Below are positions 6,859-13,590 of a stretch of DNA of 50,436 nucleotides, piece after piece. Numbering within the stretch: position 1 is the stretch's first letter; every line of letters starts with the position of its first letter. Under the pieces are notes generated by a model. The model saw nothing but the letters and a program-made list of their open reading frames with translations. It did not search any database and was not told the origin of the DNA. Origin of the DNA: a virus; IMG/VR virus record IMGVR_UViG_3300006871_000011, positions 1 to 50,436 of that record, one strand, 5' to 3'. Position numbers and translations under genes: made by a program.

Positions 6859-7254
6859 GTGCGCCTTCCCCTCCCGTTGTCGCCCCCGGCCCGTGAGCGC
6901 GTGCTCCGCTGCGCGATCGGCCTGCTCGTGGTCATCATCCTGCTCGTGTGGGCGGGGCCGCTGCGGGCGCAGGTCGTCGACTCGCTCGCGCACTACTGCC
7001 CGCCGGGGAGCACCTCGCTCGCGGCGTTCAAGGACACCGTCATCGTGGTGCCGACCAACTACCAGCTCTCGCTCAAGCAGTCGATTTACCTGCGGGCGAT
7101 CCAGTGTGGCTTCGGTAAGGTCCGCGAGGTGACCAAGATGGCGACGATTCGTTGGTTCAGCAGCGACACCTCGGTCGTGTACGTCACGTTCCGCACGGGC
7201 CGGGCAACCGCGCTCAAGCCGGGGAACGCGACGGTGTTTGCAGTCTACCCGTGA
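6859..7254 (+). CDS. Exported protein with a bacterial Ig-like (Big2-type) domain
   Basis: A 131-aa protein from GTG 6859. Residues 18-38 form a hydrophobic segment after an Arg-rich start (RERVLRCAIGLLVVIILLVW), with a possible signal-peptidase site after PLRA. The C-terminal half has the Big2 pattern: WFSSDTSVVYVTFRTGRATA, then LKPGNATVFAVYP. Such domains are common in phage surface and host-adhesion proteins. A hydrophobic N-terminus means it would be sent to the host envelope or anchored there rather than built into the head. Confidence 0.65.
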   Translation: MRLPLPLSPPARERVLRCAIGLLVVIILLVWAGPLRAQVVDSLAHYCPPGSTSLAAFKDTVIVVPTNYQLSLKQSIYLRAIQCGFGKVREVTKMATIRWFSSDTSVVYVTFRTGRATALKPGNATVFAVYP

Positions 7255-7286
7255 TCGGGGAGAACGGACGGAAGGGGTCGAGGTGG

Positions 7287-7303
7287 TCGCTAGTGTATAG
7301 CGA
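7287..7303. repeat. Inverted repeat in the gap before 7359
   Basis: TCGCTA-GTGTA-TAGCGA is a perfect 6-bp stem in the 104-base gap between two genes. No T-run follows. It could be part of a promoter or operator for the genes from 7359 onward; the gap also contains TTGAAT at 7306 but no clear pair of boxes. Confidence 0.3.
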
Positions 7304-7358
7304 GCGTTGAATTGGTCCTTCGCTCGTCGCACGCTCAGATCGCGGAGGTGGGTAGCTC

Positions 7359-7655
7359 ATGCGGGAGTTCGACGCAGTGCTCGATGCATTCATCGCCGAG
7401 GCCATGCAGCCGTTCGTGCGGCAGGCGGCGCGGGCGCGGCTGCGCGCCACGCTAGCGTCGTTGCCGTGGCGGGTGTACTGGCCGAGCTGGCGGCGCTGGG
7501 GCGGGTTCATCGCCGTGCGGACGGACATCGTGCGCGAGCGCTACGGGCTCACGGTGCCGTTCGGCTGGTGCGCGGTGCGCGACCCGTGGGCGAACCTCAC
7601 GCTCGTGATGCCGTGGTGGCTCTATCCCGTGTGGCGGCTCTGGAGGTCGCGATAA
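7359..7655 (+). CDS. Small Trp/Arg-rich hypothetical protein
   Basis: A 98-aa protein with a GGAGGT ribosome site before ATG 7359. It is rich in Trp, Arg and Pro (SLPWRVYWPSWRRWGGF) and ends WWLYPVWRLWRSR. The aromatic-basic composition suggests membrane-surface association; no clear transmembrane helix or family is seen. TAA is followed immediately by the next ATG. Confidence 0.6.
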   Translation: MREFDAVLDAFIAEAMQPFVRQAARARLRATLASLPWRVYWPSWRRWGGFIAVRTDIVRERYGLTVPFGWCAVRDPWANLTLVMPWWLYPVWRLWRSR

Positions 7656-7871
7656 ATGGCGCAGCTCGTGGATCTCTCGAAGCACGGCGGCCCGGGCGCA
7701 CAGGATCTGCGCTCCAAGCAGCTCCGTGCGGTCGTTATGATCCTCGACGCCGGGGTGCAGCTCGGCATCCTCGCGGCGGATCAGACCAACGTGCAGAACG
7801 CCCGCGTCCTGCGCGATGCCATTACCACGTTCTTCGCGGAGGTCGGCCATGCCGTACAAGTCGACAAGTGA
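7656..7871 (+). CDS. Small helical hypothetical protein
   Basis: A 71-aa protein whose ATG follows the preceding TAA with no gap. It looks fully helical, with an amphipathic middle (LRAVVMILDAGVQLGIL) and end (ARVLRDAITTFFAEVGHAV). No family recognised; it overlaps the ChaB-like gene by 23 bases. Confidence 0.65.
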   Translation: MAQLVDLSKHGGPGAQDLRSKQLRAVVMILDAGVQLGILAADQTNVQNARVLRDAITTFFAEVGHAVQVDK

Positions 7872-8076
7872 GCTGCCGGCGCAGTTCAAGAAGTACAGCA
7901 GCCACGGACAGAAGGCGGCGCAGCAGGCGTTCAACAACGCATACGCGGACAACGACGGCGACGAGAGCAAGGCGTTCGCGATCGCCCACGCTGCCGCGAA
8001 GCGCGCCGAGGGGAAGCGCACCAAGAAGGCGAAGGGGCGCGTGAAGCCGACCCAGCGCTTCAGCGACGAGATATGA
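7849..8076 (+). CDS. ChaB-like protein
   Basis: A 75-aa protein beginning MPYKSTSELPAQFKK and continuing through QQAFNNAYADNDGDESKAFAIAHAAAK, the signature order of the ChaB family, ending in a Lys/Arg-rich tail. ChaB-like proteins are widespread in phages and baculoviruses; the cation-transport role proposed from E. coli is not established for phage copies. The start is placed at ATG 7849 because the family begins MPY and GCGGAGG lies upstream. Confidence 0.75.
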   Translation: MPYKSTSELPAQFKKYSSHGQKAAQQAFNNAYADNDGDESKAFAIAHAAAKRAEGKRTKKAKGRVKPTQRFSDEI

Positions 8077-8483
8077 CGCTATTCGAGCAGCACCCCTACA
8101 GCTACGAGGCGGCCGCCCGCGACGGCTACCTCCGCGCCATCGGCGTGCGCGCGCTCGACGGCGATACGATCGAGGCGCTCGTCGACCTCGGCTTCTGGAC
8201 GTACAGCAGCCAGCAGCTCCGCCTCGCCGGCATCAACACGCCGGAGCTGGTCGGCACGACGGGCGTGGTGCTCCAGCGCGCGCTCGATGCGAAGGCGTTC
8301 ACGGCGGCCCACACCGTCGATAAGCCGTTGCTGCTGCTCACGCATCGCACGCGGGCCGGCGACCCGGTGCGCTCGTTCACGCGGATCGTCGCCGAGGTGT
8401 GGTCCATCGTGGAGCCGGGTGGCATACCGGAGAGCCTCGGGGCCGCATTGATCGCTGCCGGGCTCGCGGACCCGGTACCCTGA
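8073..8483 (+). CDS. Staphylococcal nuclease-fold protein
   Basis: A 136-aa protein with the SNase-fold pattern: ALDGDTIEALVDLGF (residues 27-41) and QLRLAGINTPEL (48-59). The catalytic Arg (R50) and Glu (E58) of the R-x7-E segment are present, but the family Asp next to Thr-Pro-Glu is Asn55. The C-terminal SLGAALIAAGLA matches the end of the fold. It may be a nuclease with altered activity or a binding module. ATGA overlap with the ChaB-like gene. Confidence 0.75.
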   Translation: MTLFEQHPYSYEAAARDGYLRAIGVRALDGDTIEALVDLGFWTYSSQQLRLAGINTPELVGTTGVVLQRALDAKAFTAAHTVDKPLLLLTHRTRAGDPVRSFTRIVAEVWSIVEPGGIPESLGAALIAAGLADPVP

Positions 8484-8509
8484 TGGACACCCCCTAGAGG
8501 AGACGACCG

Positions 8510-9178
8510 ATGGCAACGACCAAACGGCGGCCGGCGGGCCGGTACGAGCGCTGGTTCGCGAAGCCGGGCGAGGAAGGCGGCGAGATCGAGGTGCGCGGGC
8601 ATGTCGTCAATCGGCGCGCGTCGCTCGTCGACGACGACTACGAGCCCACGCCCGTCGAAGGGCTCGCGCCGGTCGTGGCCGACAGCCATCTCCGGGCGAT
8701 CGAGGACGCCGCGCGGCCGGGCGCTCCGCGTGGGCCGTTAGGCGCGTCGTCCACGGTCATCCCCGACCCGAGCGTCGTCAACCGCAACCTCGTGCTGGAA
8801 GACGCGGCCGTGCACATCGGGGGCGAGCCGACGATCAACCCGACCGCCGCGTCAGGCAATGCCAGCGCGCCGGCCGCCAACGCGGTCGTGGCCGACTCCG
8901 GCGCGCTCGCCGCCGGCACGTACTACGTCGAGGTCTCGCTCGGCTTCTCGGGCACGCTCGCGGCGGGGAAGCACCTCCAGATCGAGCACCGGAACGCGGC
9001 GAACAATGCCACGGTCAACACGTTAGGCATGTGCCCGGCGGGCGTCTCGACGATCGTCGTGCGCGAGCGCGTGGTCGTTGCGCTCAACGAGCGTATCCGC
9101 GTCGTGATCGGCGCGGTGGCGGCGGCGGCGTCCGAGGTGGCGATCGCCGAGGTGCGCGTCTACAAGCTGGTGCGGTAG
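8510..9178 (+). CDS. Probable structural protein, strand-rich
   Basis: A 222-aa protein with a strong GAGGAG ribosome site before ATG 8510. The first 80 residues are polar and charged; from about residue 90 alternating hydrophobic strands and small residues (NAVVADSGALAAGTYYVEVS, then RERVVVALNERIRVVIG) suggest a beta-sandwich of the sort found in decoration, fibre or spike proteins. It carries two copies of the iterated GTTAGGC motif (8737 and 9022). No family named. Confidence 0.6.
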   Translation: MATTKRRPAGRYERWFAKPGEEGGEIEVRGHVVNRRASLVDDDYEPTPVEGLAPVVADSHLRAIEDAARPGAPRGPLGASSTVIPDPSVVNRNLVLEDAAVHIGGEPTINPTAASGNASAPAANAVVADSGALAAGTYYVEVSLGFSGTLAAGKHLQIEHRNAANNATVNTLGMCPAGVSTIVVRERVVVALNERIRVVIGAVAAAASEVAIAEVRVYKLVR

Positions 9179-9180
9179 CC

Positions 9181-9873
9181 GTGCGGCATCTCCGCTATCT
9201 CCGCTACGTGCTCCTGCACAAGTGGTATGTCGCCCTCGCAGGGCTCGTGATCGCGTGGGCGGTGACGCGCGAGCATCGGCTGCGCCTCACATGGCGGCTG
9301 CTCGTGCACGATCTCTCGAAGTTCCGGCCGGACGAGTGGCGGCCGTACGTCGAGATGTTCTATGGCAAGAACCTCCTCGACGACGCGCTCCGGGGCCACG
9401 GGCTCGACGTCGTGGACGAGGCCGACCCGCGCTATGCGCTGATCCGGCGCGAAGTCGACGAGCAGCGACGCTCGCAGCGCTACGCCTTCAACGTTGCGTG
9501 GCTCAAGCACCAGCACCGGAATGACCACCACTGGCAGCACTGGCTGCTCAAGCAGGACGAGGGGCCGCTCCTCCAGCTCCTCCCGCCCGCGTACGTCGTG
9601 GACGAGATGGTCGCCGACTGGCTCGGCGCGGGCTCGAAGGTGCTCAAGGGGCCGGCGCTGGTGACCTGCGTGGCGGAGACGGTCGTCTGGTACACGGAGC
9701 ACCAGCACATCATCCAGCTTCGGACGCAGGCGCGGGAGCGCGTGGAGTCGATCCTCGTCGCTCTCGCTCGGCGCTACGGGCTCATGGAGTACGCCCAGCA
9801 GGTGCAGGGGATCACGAACCGCCGGGTCAAGGTGATGGTCCCGGTGCCGCTCCCCGATCACGACACGAGGTAG
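9181..9873 (+). CDS. DUF5662-like protein
   Basis: A 230-aa protein from GTG 9181, two bases after the preceding stop. The order LLVHDLSKFRPDEWRPY (residues 40-56) ... AWLKHQHRNDHHWQHW (about 105-120) with conserved His, Asp, Asn and Trp matches DUF5662, a phage family that may bind metal like HD-domain proteins. An N-terminal hydrophobic segment (WYVALAGLVIAWAVTREH) might be membrane-associated. Biochemical role unknown. Confidence 0.75.
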   Translation: MRHLRYLRYVLLHKWYVALAGLVIAWAVTREHRLRLTWRLLVHDLSKFRPDEWRPYVEMFYGKNLLDDALRGHGLDVVDEADPRYALIRREVDEQRRSQRYAFNVAWLKHQHRNDHHWQHWLLKQDEGPLLQLLPPAYVVDEMVADWLGAGSKVLKGPALVTCVAETVVWYTEHQHIIQLRTQARERVESILVALARRYGLMEYAQQVQGITNRRVKVMVPVPLPDHDTR

Positions 9874-9875
9874 CT

Positions 9876-10436
9876 ATGCGGAAAAGGGCTCTGCTCAGGA
9901 CGCCGAAGGCCGCTGATCTCCTCGGGATTTCCCCCGCGACGCTGGCGAAGTGGCGCGTCGTGGGCGGTGGGCCGCCGTACTTCAAGCTCGGACGCGCTGT
10001 GGTCTACGACCTGATCGAATTGCGGAAGTGGGCAGAGGAGCGGTCCCGGGCTTCAACGCGATCGGAGGTAGCGATGGGACGCAAGATCGAGATGGACCTC
10101 GAAGGCTTCGCGAAGTCGATGGCGAAGGCACGGGAGCGCGAACGGGAGCGCTGCGCGCGCGTGCTCGATGCGGCGGCCGACACCGCGCTCGGGCTCGGCC
10201 GGCCGAACCAAGCCAGCACGCTGCGTGAGCAGGCCGAGGCCCTCCGCGCGATCACCAACGCTGGCATTGTCATGGAGCTGCCCTCGCTCGCCGACGCGCC
10301 GCCCGAGACGGTCGTCGAGGAGATGGGCCTGCCGCCGGTGCGGCACATGGACGACTTCGCCGAAGGGGTCGCGCTGGTGCAGGGCGGGATGTGGAAAAAC
10401 GGCCTGACGGGCCGCTTCCGTGATGGCGGATCATGA
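9876..10436 (+). CDS. Excisionase/MerR-like helix-turn-helix protein
   Basis: A 186-aa protein. Residues 8-55 read TPKAADLLGISPATLAKWRV and continue GGGPPYFKLGRAVVYDL, the winged-helix pattern of excisionase-like (helix_turn_helix_17-type) DNA-binding domains. The remainder is helical (RERERCARVLDAAADTAL) with no family. With no integrase in the genome it is unlikely to be a true excisionase. Lying just upstream of terL it is one candidate for a small terminase or regulator. Confidence 0.7.
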   Translation: MRKRALLRTPKAADLLGISPATLAKWRVVGGGPPYFKLGRAVVYDLIELRKWAEERSRASTRSEVAMGRKIEMDLEGFAKSMAKARERERERCARVLDAAADTALGLGRPNQASTLREQAEALRAITNAGIVMELPSLADAPPETVVEEMGLPPVRHMDDFAEGVALVQGGMWKNGLTGRFRDGGS

Positions 10437-10623
10437 ACCGCCCCAGCCGAATCGCTGGATCTGGTGGGCGCTCAACGGGGAGTTCTTCGTGAGCCGCATT
10501 GACCCGCAGACGGGGCGCAACATCGTGGTGAGGGTGACAGACCGGCAGGAGGGCGAGCGCCTCTTGAGGGACCGCGCCCGCGCCTTGGCGGAGGCACTGA
10601 ATCGCGTGTACGCAGGTGCATGA
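10423..10623 (+). CDS. Small hypothetical protein upstream of terL
   Basis: A 66-aa protein from ATG 10423 (a GTG at 10420 is also in frame). It overlaps the previous gene by 14 bases and terL by ATGA. It begins with a Trp-rich strand segment (NRWIWWALNGEFFVSRIDPQ) and ends in an Arg-rich helix (RLLRDRARALAEALNRVYAG). Function unknown. Confidence 0.6.
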   Translation: MADHEPPQPNRWIWWALNGEFFVSRIDPQTGRNIVVRVTDRQEGERLLRDRARALAEALNRVYAGA

Positions 10624-12134
10624 GTCCCAAGCCGTTCGATCCCAACCGGGTGCGCGTCCTGTGGGCTCCGTTCCCCGGGATGCAGACCAGCTTCGTCAAC
10701 GCGGCCGAGTTCGAGGTCTTCGGCGGCGGGGCGAAGGGGCCGGGGAAGTCGGATTGCCTGATCGCGTCGGCGGTGCGGCAGGTCCACAAGCCGCGCTACA
10801 AGGCGCTCCTCTGCCGCGAGACCGGGCCGCAGATGGAGGAGCTGATCGACCGCACGCACCGGCTGTTTCCCAAGATGGGGTCACGCCCGTTTTGGCGGGG
10901 GGATCTGCGGCGTTGGACGTGGCCCTCGGGCGCGACGCTCAAATTCGAGGCGATCGGCACCCCGGCGGACGTCGACCGCATTCAGGGGAAGGAGTGGAGC
11001 TTCATCGGGCACGACGAGGTCGCCAACGTGCCGGACGAGCGGACGATCGACTTGGAGCAGGCGGAGATCCGGTCGCCCGACCCGTCGATTCTTCGCATGT
11101 GGCGGGGCACCGGGAACCCCGGGAAGGCGGGCCATACGTGGCTCAAGCGGCGCTTCATCAAGCCCTGCGGGGAGGACGGCCGGCGGATCATCATTCGCCG
11201 CGTGCGGCTGCCGAACGGATCGGTCGCGCGCCTCAGTCGGCGCTTCATTCCGGGCACGGTGCTCGACAACCCGATCTATGCGACCGACCCGCTGTACATG
11301 GCCCAGCTTGCGACGCTGCCGGAAGTGCTGCGGCGGCAACTGCTGTACGGCGACTGGAACGCGGGCGTAGGCACAGCGCTGGACGAGCTGGACGAGGCGG
11401 TACATCTCGTCCGCCCGTTCAAGATCCCCCCCGACTGGCGGCACTTTGCTGGGCTCGACTACGGCTACGCGCACTGGTGGGTCTTGTGCTGGATGACGGT
11501 CACCGAGGACGGGGACGTGTTCGTCATCGACACCGTGCGGGGCCGACGCCAGAAGCCGCCGCAAGTCGCCGAGCGGATCAAGTCGCGGGTGCCGGTCGAG
11601 AAGTTGGATTACATCCACTCAGACCTGTATCCCATGCAGGAGCGGAAAGATCGCTCCGACGCCACGCCTTCGATCCAAGAGGAGATGTTGCGGGATCACG
11701 ACCTCGTGCTCGCGCAGGGCAACATCGACCGGAAGAAGGGCCTGAACAATCTACGCTATTACCTTGCGTGGCGCGGACTTGGACCCGAGGGAGCCGATGC
11801 AACGCCCGCGCTCCGCTTCTTCGACACGCCGGGCAATCGGTGGTTGTTCGAGCAGCTCGAAACGATGGTGACCGACGAGTCGGACCCCGAGGACGTGCTC
11901 AAGGTCGACTGCGACCCGGAGACCGGCGAGGGCGGCGACGATGGCTACGACGCGCTCCGCGTGGGCATGGCGTCCCGGCCGGCGCGGCCGATCGGCACGT
12001 TCTTCAAGGGGCCGGTCCGCGCCTTCTCGAAGCAGACGTTGCACTTCATGGTCGAGCACCTGTACCGCGATCGCCCGCTCCCGGCGTCCATGTCGGACGA
12101 CCCGGGGCTCTACACGTATCTCACCGGAGTCTGA
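10620..12134 (+). CDS. terL: Terminase large subunit
   Basis: A 504-aa packaging motor and nuclease. Walker A-type loop GGGAKGPGKS (residues 35-44), Walker B WSFIGHDE (126-133) and the coupling segment GTGNPGKAGHTW are in the ATPase half. The RNase H-like nuclease half starts with GLDYG (278-282, metal Asp280) and ends with an Asp-rich segment (GGDDGYDALRVG, about 437-448). Length is normal for a headful- or cohesive-end terminase. It cuts and translocates phage DNA into the prohead through the portal encoded at 13587. ATGA overlap at its start. Confidence 0.95.
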   Translation: MSPKPFDPNRVRVLWAPFPGMQTSFVNAAEFEVFGGGAKGPGKSDCLIASAVRQVHKPRYKALLCRETGPQMEELIDRTHRLFPKMGSRPFWRGDLRRWTWPSGATLKFEAIGTPADVDRIQGKEWSFIGHDEVANVPDERTIDLEQAEIRSPDPSILRMWRGTGNPGKAGHTWLKRRFIKPCGEDGRRIIIRRVRLPNGSVARLSRRFIPGTVLDNPIYATDPLYMAQLATLPEVLRRQLLYGDWNAGVGTALDELDEAVHLVRPFKIPPDWRHFAGLDYGYAHWWVLCWMTVTEDGDVFVIDTVRGRRQKPPQVAERIKSRVPVEKLDYIHSDLYPMQERKDRSDATPSIQEEMLRDHDLVLAQGNIDRKKGLNNLRYYLAWRGLGPEGADATPALRFFDTPGNRWLFEQLETMVTDESDPEDVLKVDCDPETGEGGDDGYDALRVGMASRPARPIGTFFKGPVRAFSKQTLHFMVEHLYRDRPLPASMSDDPGLYTYLTGV

Positions 12135-12136
12135 CC

Positions 12137-12496
12137 ATGCGCGTCGAAGACATCGCCCGCGTCGTCCACGAAGCTAACCGCGCCTACTGCGAGACGTTAG
12201 GCGACACCTCACAGCTCCCGTGGGACGCGGCGGCGGGCTGGCAGCGCGAGAGCGCGATTGCCGGCATCCGGGCCGTGGCCGATGGCCTAGCCACGTCGGC
12301 GGAGGAGCAGCACGAGGCGTGGTGCACCATCAAGGTGCGGGAGGGCTGGGTGTACGGCACGACGAAAGACCCGGTCGCGAAGACGCATCCGTGTCTCGTG
12401 CCGTACGACAAGCTACCGCTCGCCCAGCAGGTCAAGGACCATCTGTTCCGGGCGATCGTGACCACGCTGCTCGCGGCGGATCTCGCGGGGGTGTGA
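12137..12496 (+). CDS. RyR-domain protein
   Basis: A 119-aa protein. Residues 55-110 follow the ryanodine-receptor (RyR) repeat: HEAWCTIKVREGWVYGTTKD followed by KTHPCLVPYDKLP, with the family spacing of GW.YG...D...K.HP.LVPY. The N-terminus is helical. RyR domains occur in phage and conflict-related bacterial proteins and have been suggested to sense nucleotide-derived ligands; no biochemical role can be read here. It starts two bases after terL stops. Confidence 0.8.
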   Translation: MRVEDIARVVHEANRAYCETLGDTSQLPWDAAAGWQRESAIAGIRAVADGLATSAEEQHEAWCTIKVREGWVYGTTKDPVAKTHPCLVPYDKLPLAQQVKDHLFRAIVTTLLAADLAGV

Positions 12497-12497
12497 C

Positions 12498-12749
12498 GTG
12501 AGCCAAGGGTTCCGCAAGCGCCCACCGTTAGGCGTCGCGCGCCGCGAGGAGCGCCTCTCGGAGTATTTCGACTTCGCGCGCTGGCCCGAGAAGGCGAGCT
12601 ACAAGGTCACGCGCGCCGAGCTGCTCGCCATGTTGACGCGGCAACACCGCGTCGTGATCGAGAGTCGGTGGTACCGCCGGCTCTGGCGCTGGCTGGTCAG
12701 CCGGCGCGGCAGTGCGTCGAACGTCGTCCCGTCCCCGCCACCGCAGTGA
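12498..12749 (+). CDS. Small basic hypothetical protein
   Basis: An 83-aa protein from GTG 12498. Helical and basic, with Trp/Arg-rich end (SRWYRRLWRWLVSRRGSAS) that could bind membranes or nucleic acid, then a Pro-rich tail. It carries an LG pair encoded by TTAGGC near its start (12527). No family. Confidence 0.55.
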   Translation: MSQGFRKRPPLGVARREERLSEYFDFARWPEKASYKVTRAELLAMLTRQHRVVIESRWYRRLWRWLVSRRGSASNVVPSPPPQ

Positions 12750-12757
12750 GGCATCGC

Positions 12758-13180
12758 ATGGAGTTGTCGAGCATAGTGTTAGGCGTGTTCTTCGCCATCT
12801 GGGTCATCACGATCGGCGTGCTGAGCGCCGCGTGCTACGGCCTGTGGCGGCGCGAGCTGATCGCGGACGCGCGCCGGTTCACCGAGCACCAGCGGCTGCA
12901 CGACTTCTATCGTGAGGCGCTCAAGCAGATCGGCGCGACCGTGACGTTCGGCACGCCGACACCGTCACCTGCCGTGGTGACCGAGTCGAGCGATCCGGAG
13001 CGGGATTTGCGAGCGCGCATCTCGGACGAGACGATGGCCGAGGGGGTGCGTGCCTTACGACGGGATTACGAGGCGATGGGCGTCAAGCCGCCCACGGACG
13101 AGGAGCTGATGGCGGAGGTCCGGTCGATCGTCGCCGGCTTCAGCCCCGAGCCCGTGCTCATGGTACCCGTGAGGGACTGA
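12758..13180 (+). CDS. Single-pass membrane protein, hypothetical
   Basis: A 140-aa protein with one N-terminal transmembrane helix (VLGVFFAIWVITIGVLSAAC, residues 7-26), then an Arg-rich cytoplasmic stretch and a helical soluble part ending EVRSIVAGFSPEPVLMVPVRD. The architecture resembles small spanin- or holin-like proteins, but its place between terL and portal does not support a lysis role. The last base of its stop is the first of the next ATG. Confidence 0.6.
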   Translation: MELSSIVLGVFFAIWVITIGVLSAACYGLWRRELIADARRFTEHQRLHDFYREALKQIGATVTFGTPTPSPAVVTESSDPERDLRARISDETMAEGVRALRRDYEAMGVKPPTDEELMAEVRSIVAGFSPEPVLMVPVRD

Positions 13181-13590
13181 TGGCGATTCCAACGACGGTG
13201 ATCGACCGCGTGCGGCTCAAGAAGCCGCTCTCCCCGATGCAGGAGGTCGTGGCGGTGCTCATTGGCATCGGCATGTCGCCGCCCGAGATCGCGCGCGAGC
13301 TGCACCTGTCGGTCTACTCGGTGAAGACGTACATCCAGCTCGCGGCGCGGAAGATCCCCGGCGATCTCCCCTCGTGCGCGCGGATCGCGGCGTGGGTGCG
13401 GGGCGCGCCGAAGGAGGTGCTCACGGGCTACAGCCTGAAGGCGATCATCATGGACCAAGGGCGCGAAGCGATGCGGCGGTTCACCGCGCTGGCGGAGCAG
13501 AAGGTGGATCGTGAGGCGGCGGAACGTTTGACGGGACAAGGAGAACCATTAGTTTCCGCGACATCGGGCACGGAGGACTCCGCAGCATGA
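13180..13590 (+). CDS. LuxR/GerE-type helix-turn-helix protein; possible small terminase
   Basis: A 136-aa protein. Residues 17-60 (LSPMQEVVAVLIGIGMSPPE, then IARELHLSVYSVKTYI) match the GerE/LuxR helix-turn-helix. The rest is helical and polar. Small terminase subunits are short DNA-binding helix-turn-helix proteins usually beside terL and portal, and this gene sits between them, so that role is the best guess; a transcription factor is the alternative. ATGA overlap with the portal gene. Confidence 0.65.
   Translation: MAIPTTVIDRVRLKKPLSPMQEVVAVLIGIGMSPPEIARELHLSVYSVKTYIQLAARKIPGDLPSCARIAAWVRGAPKEVLTGYSLKAIIMDQGREAMRRFTALAEQKVDREAAERLTGQGEPLVSATSGTEDSAA

Noticed and set aside
9876-10436. 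Evidence for a temperate lifestyle from the excisionase-like protein
   Set aside because: No integrase, partition gene or attachment site was found; the domain is a general DNA-binding fold.
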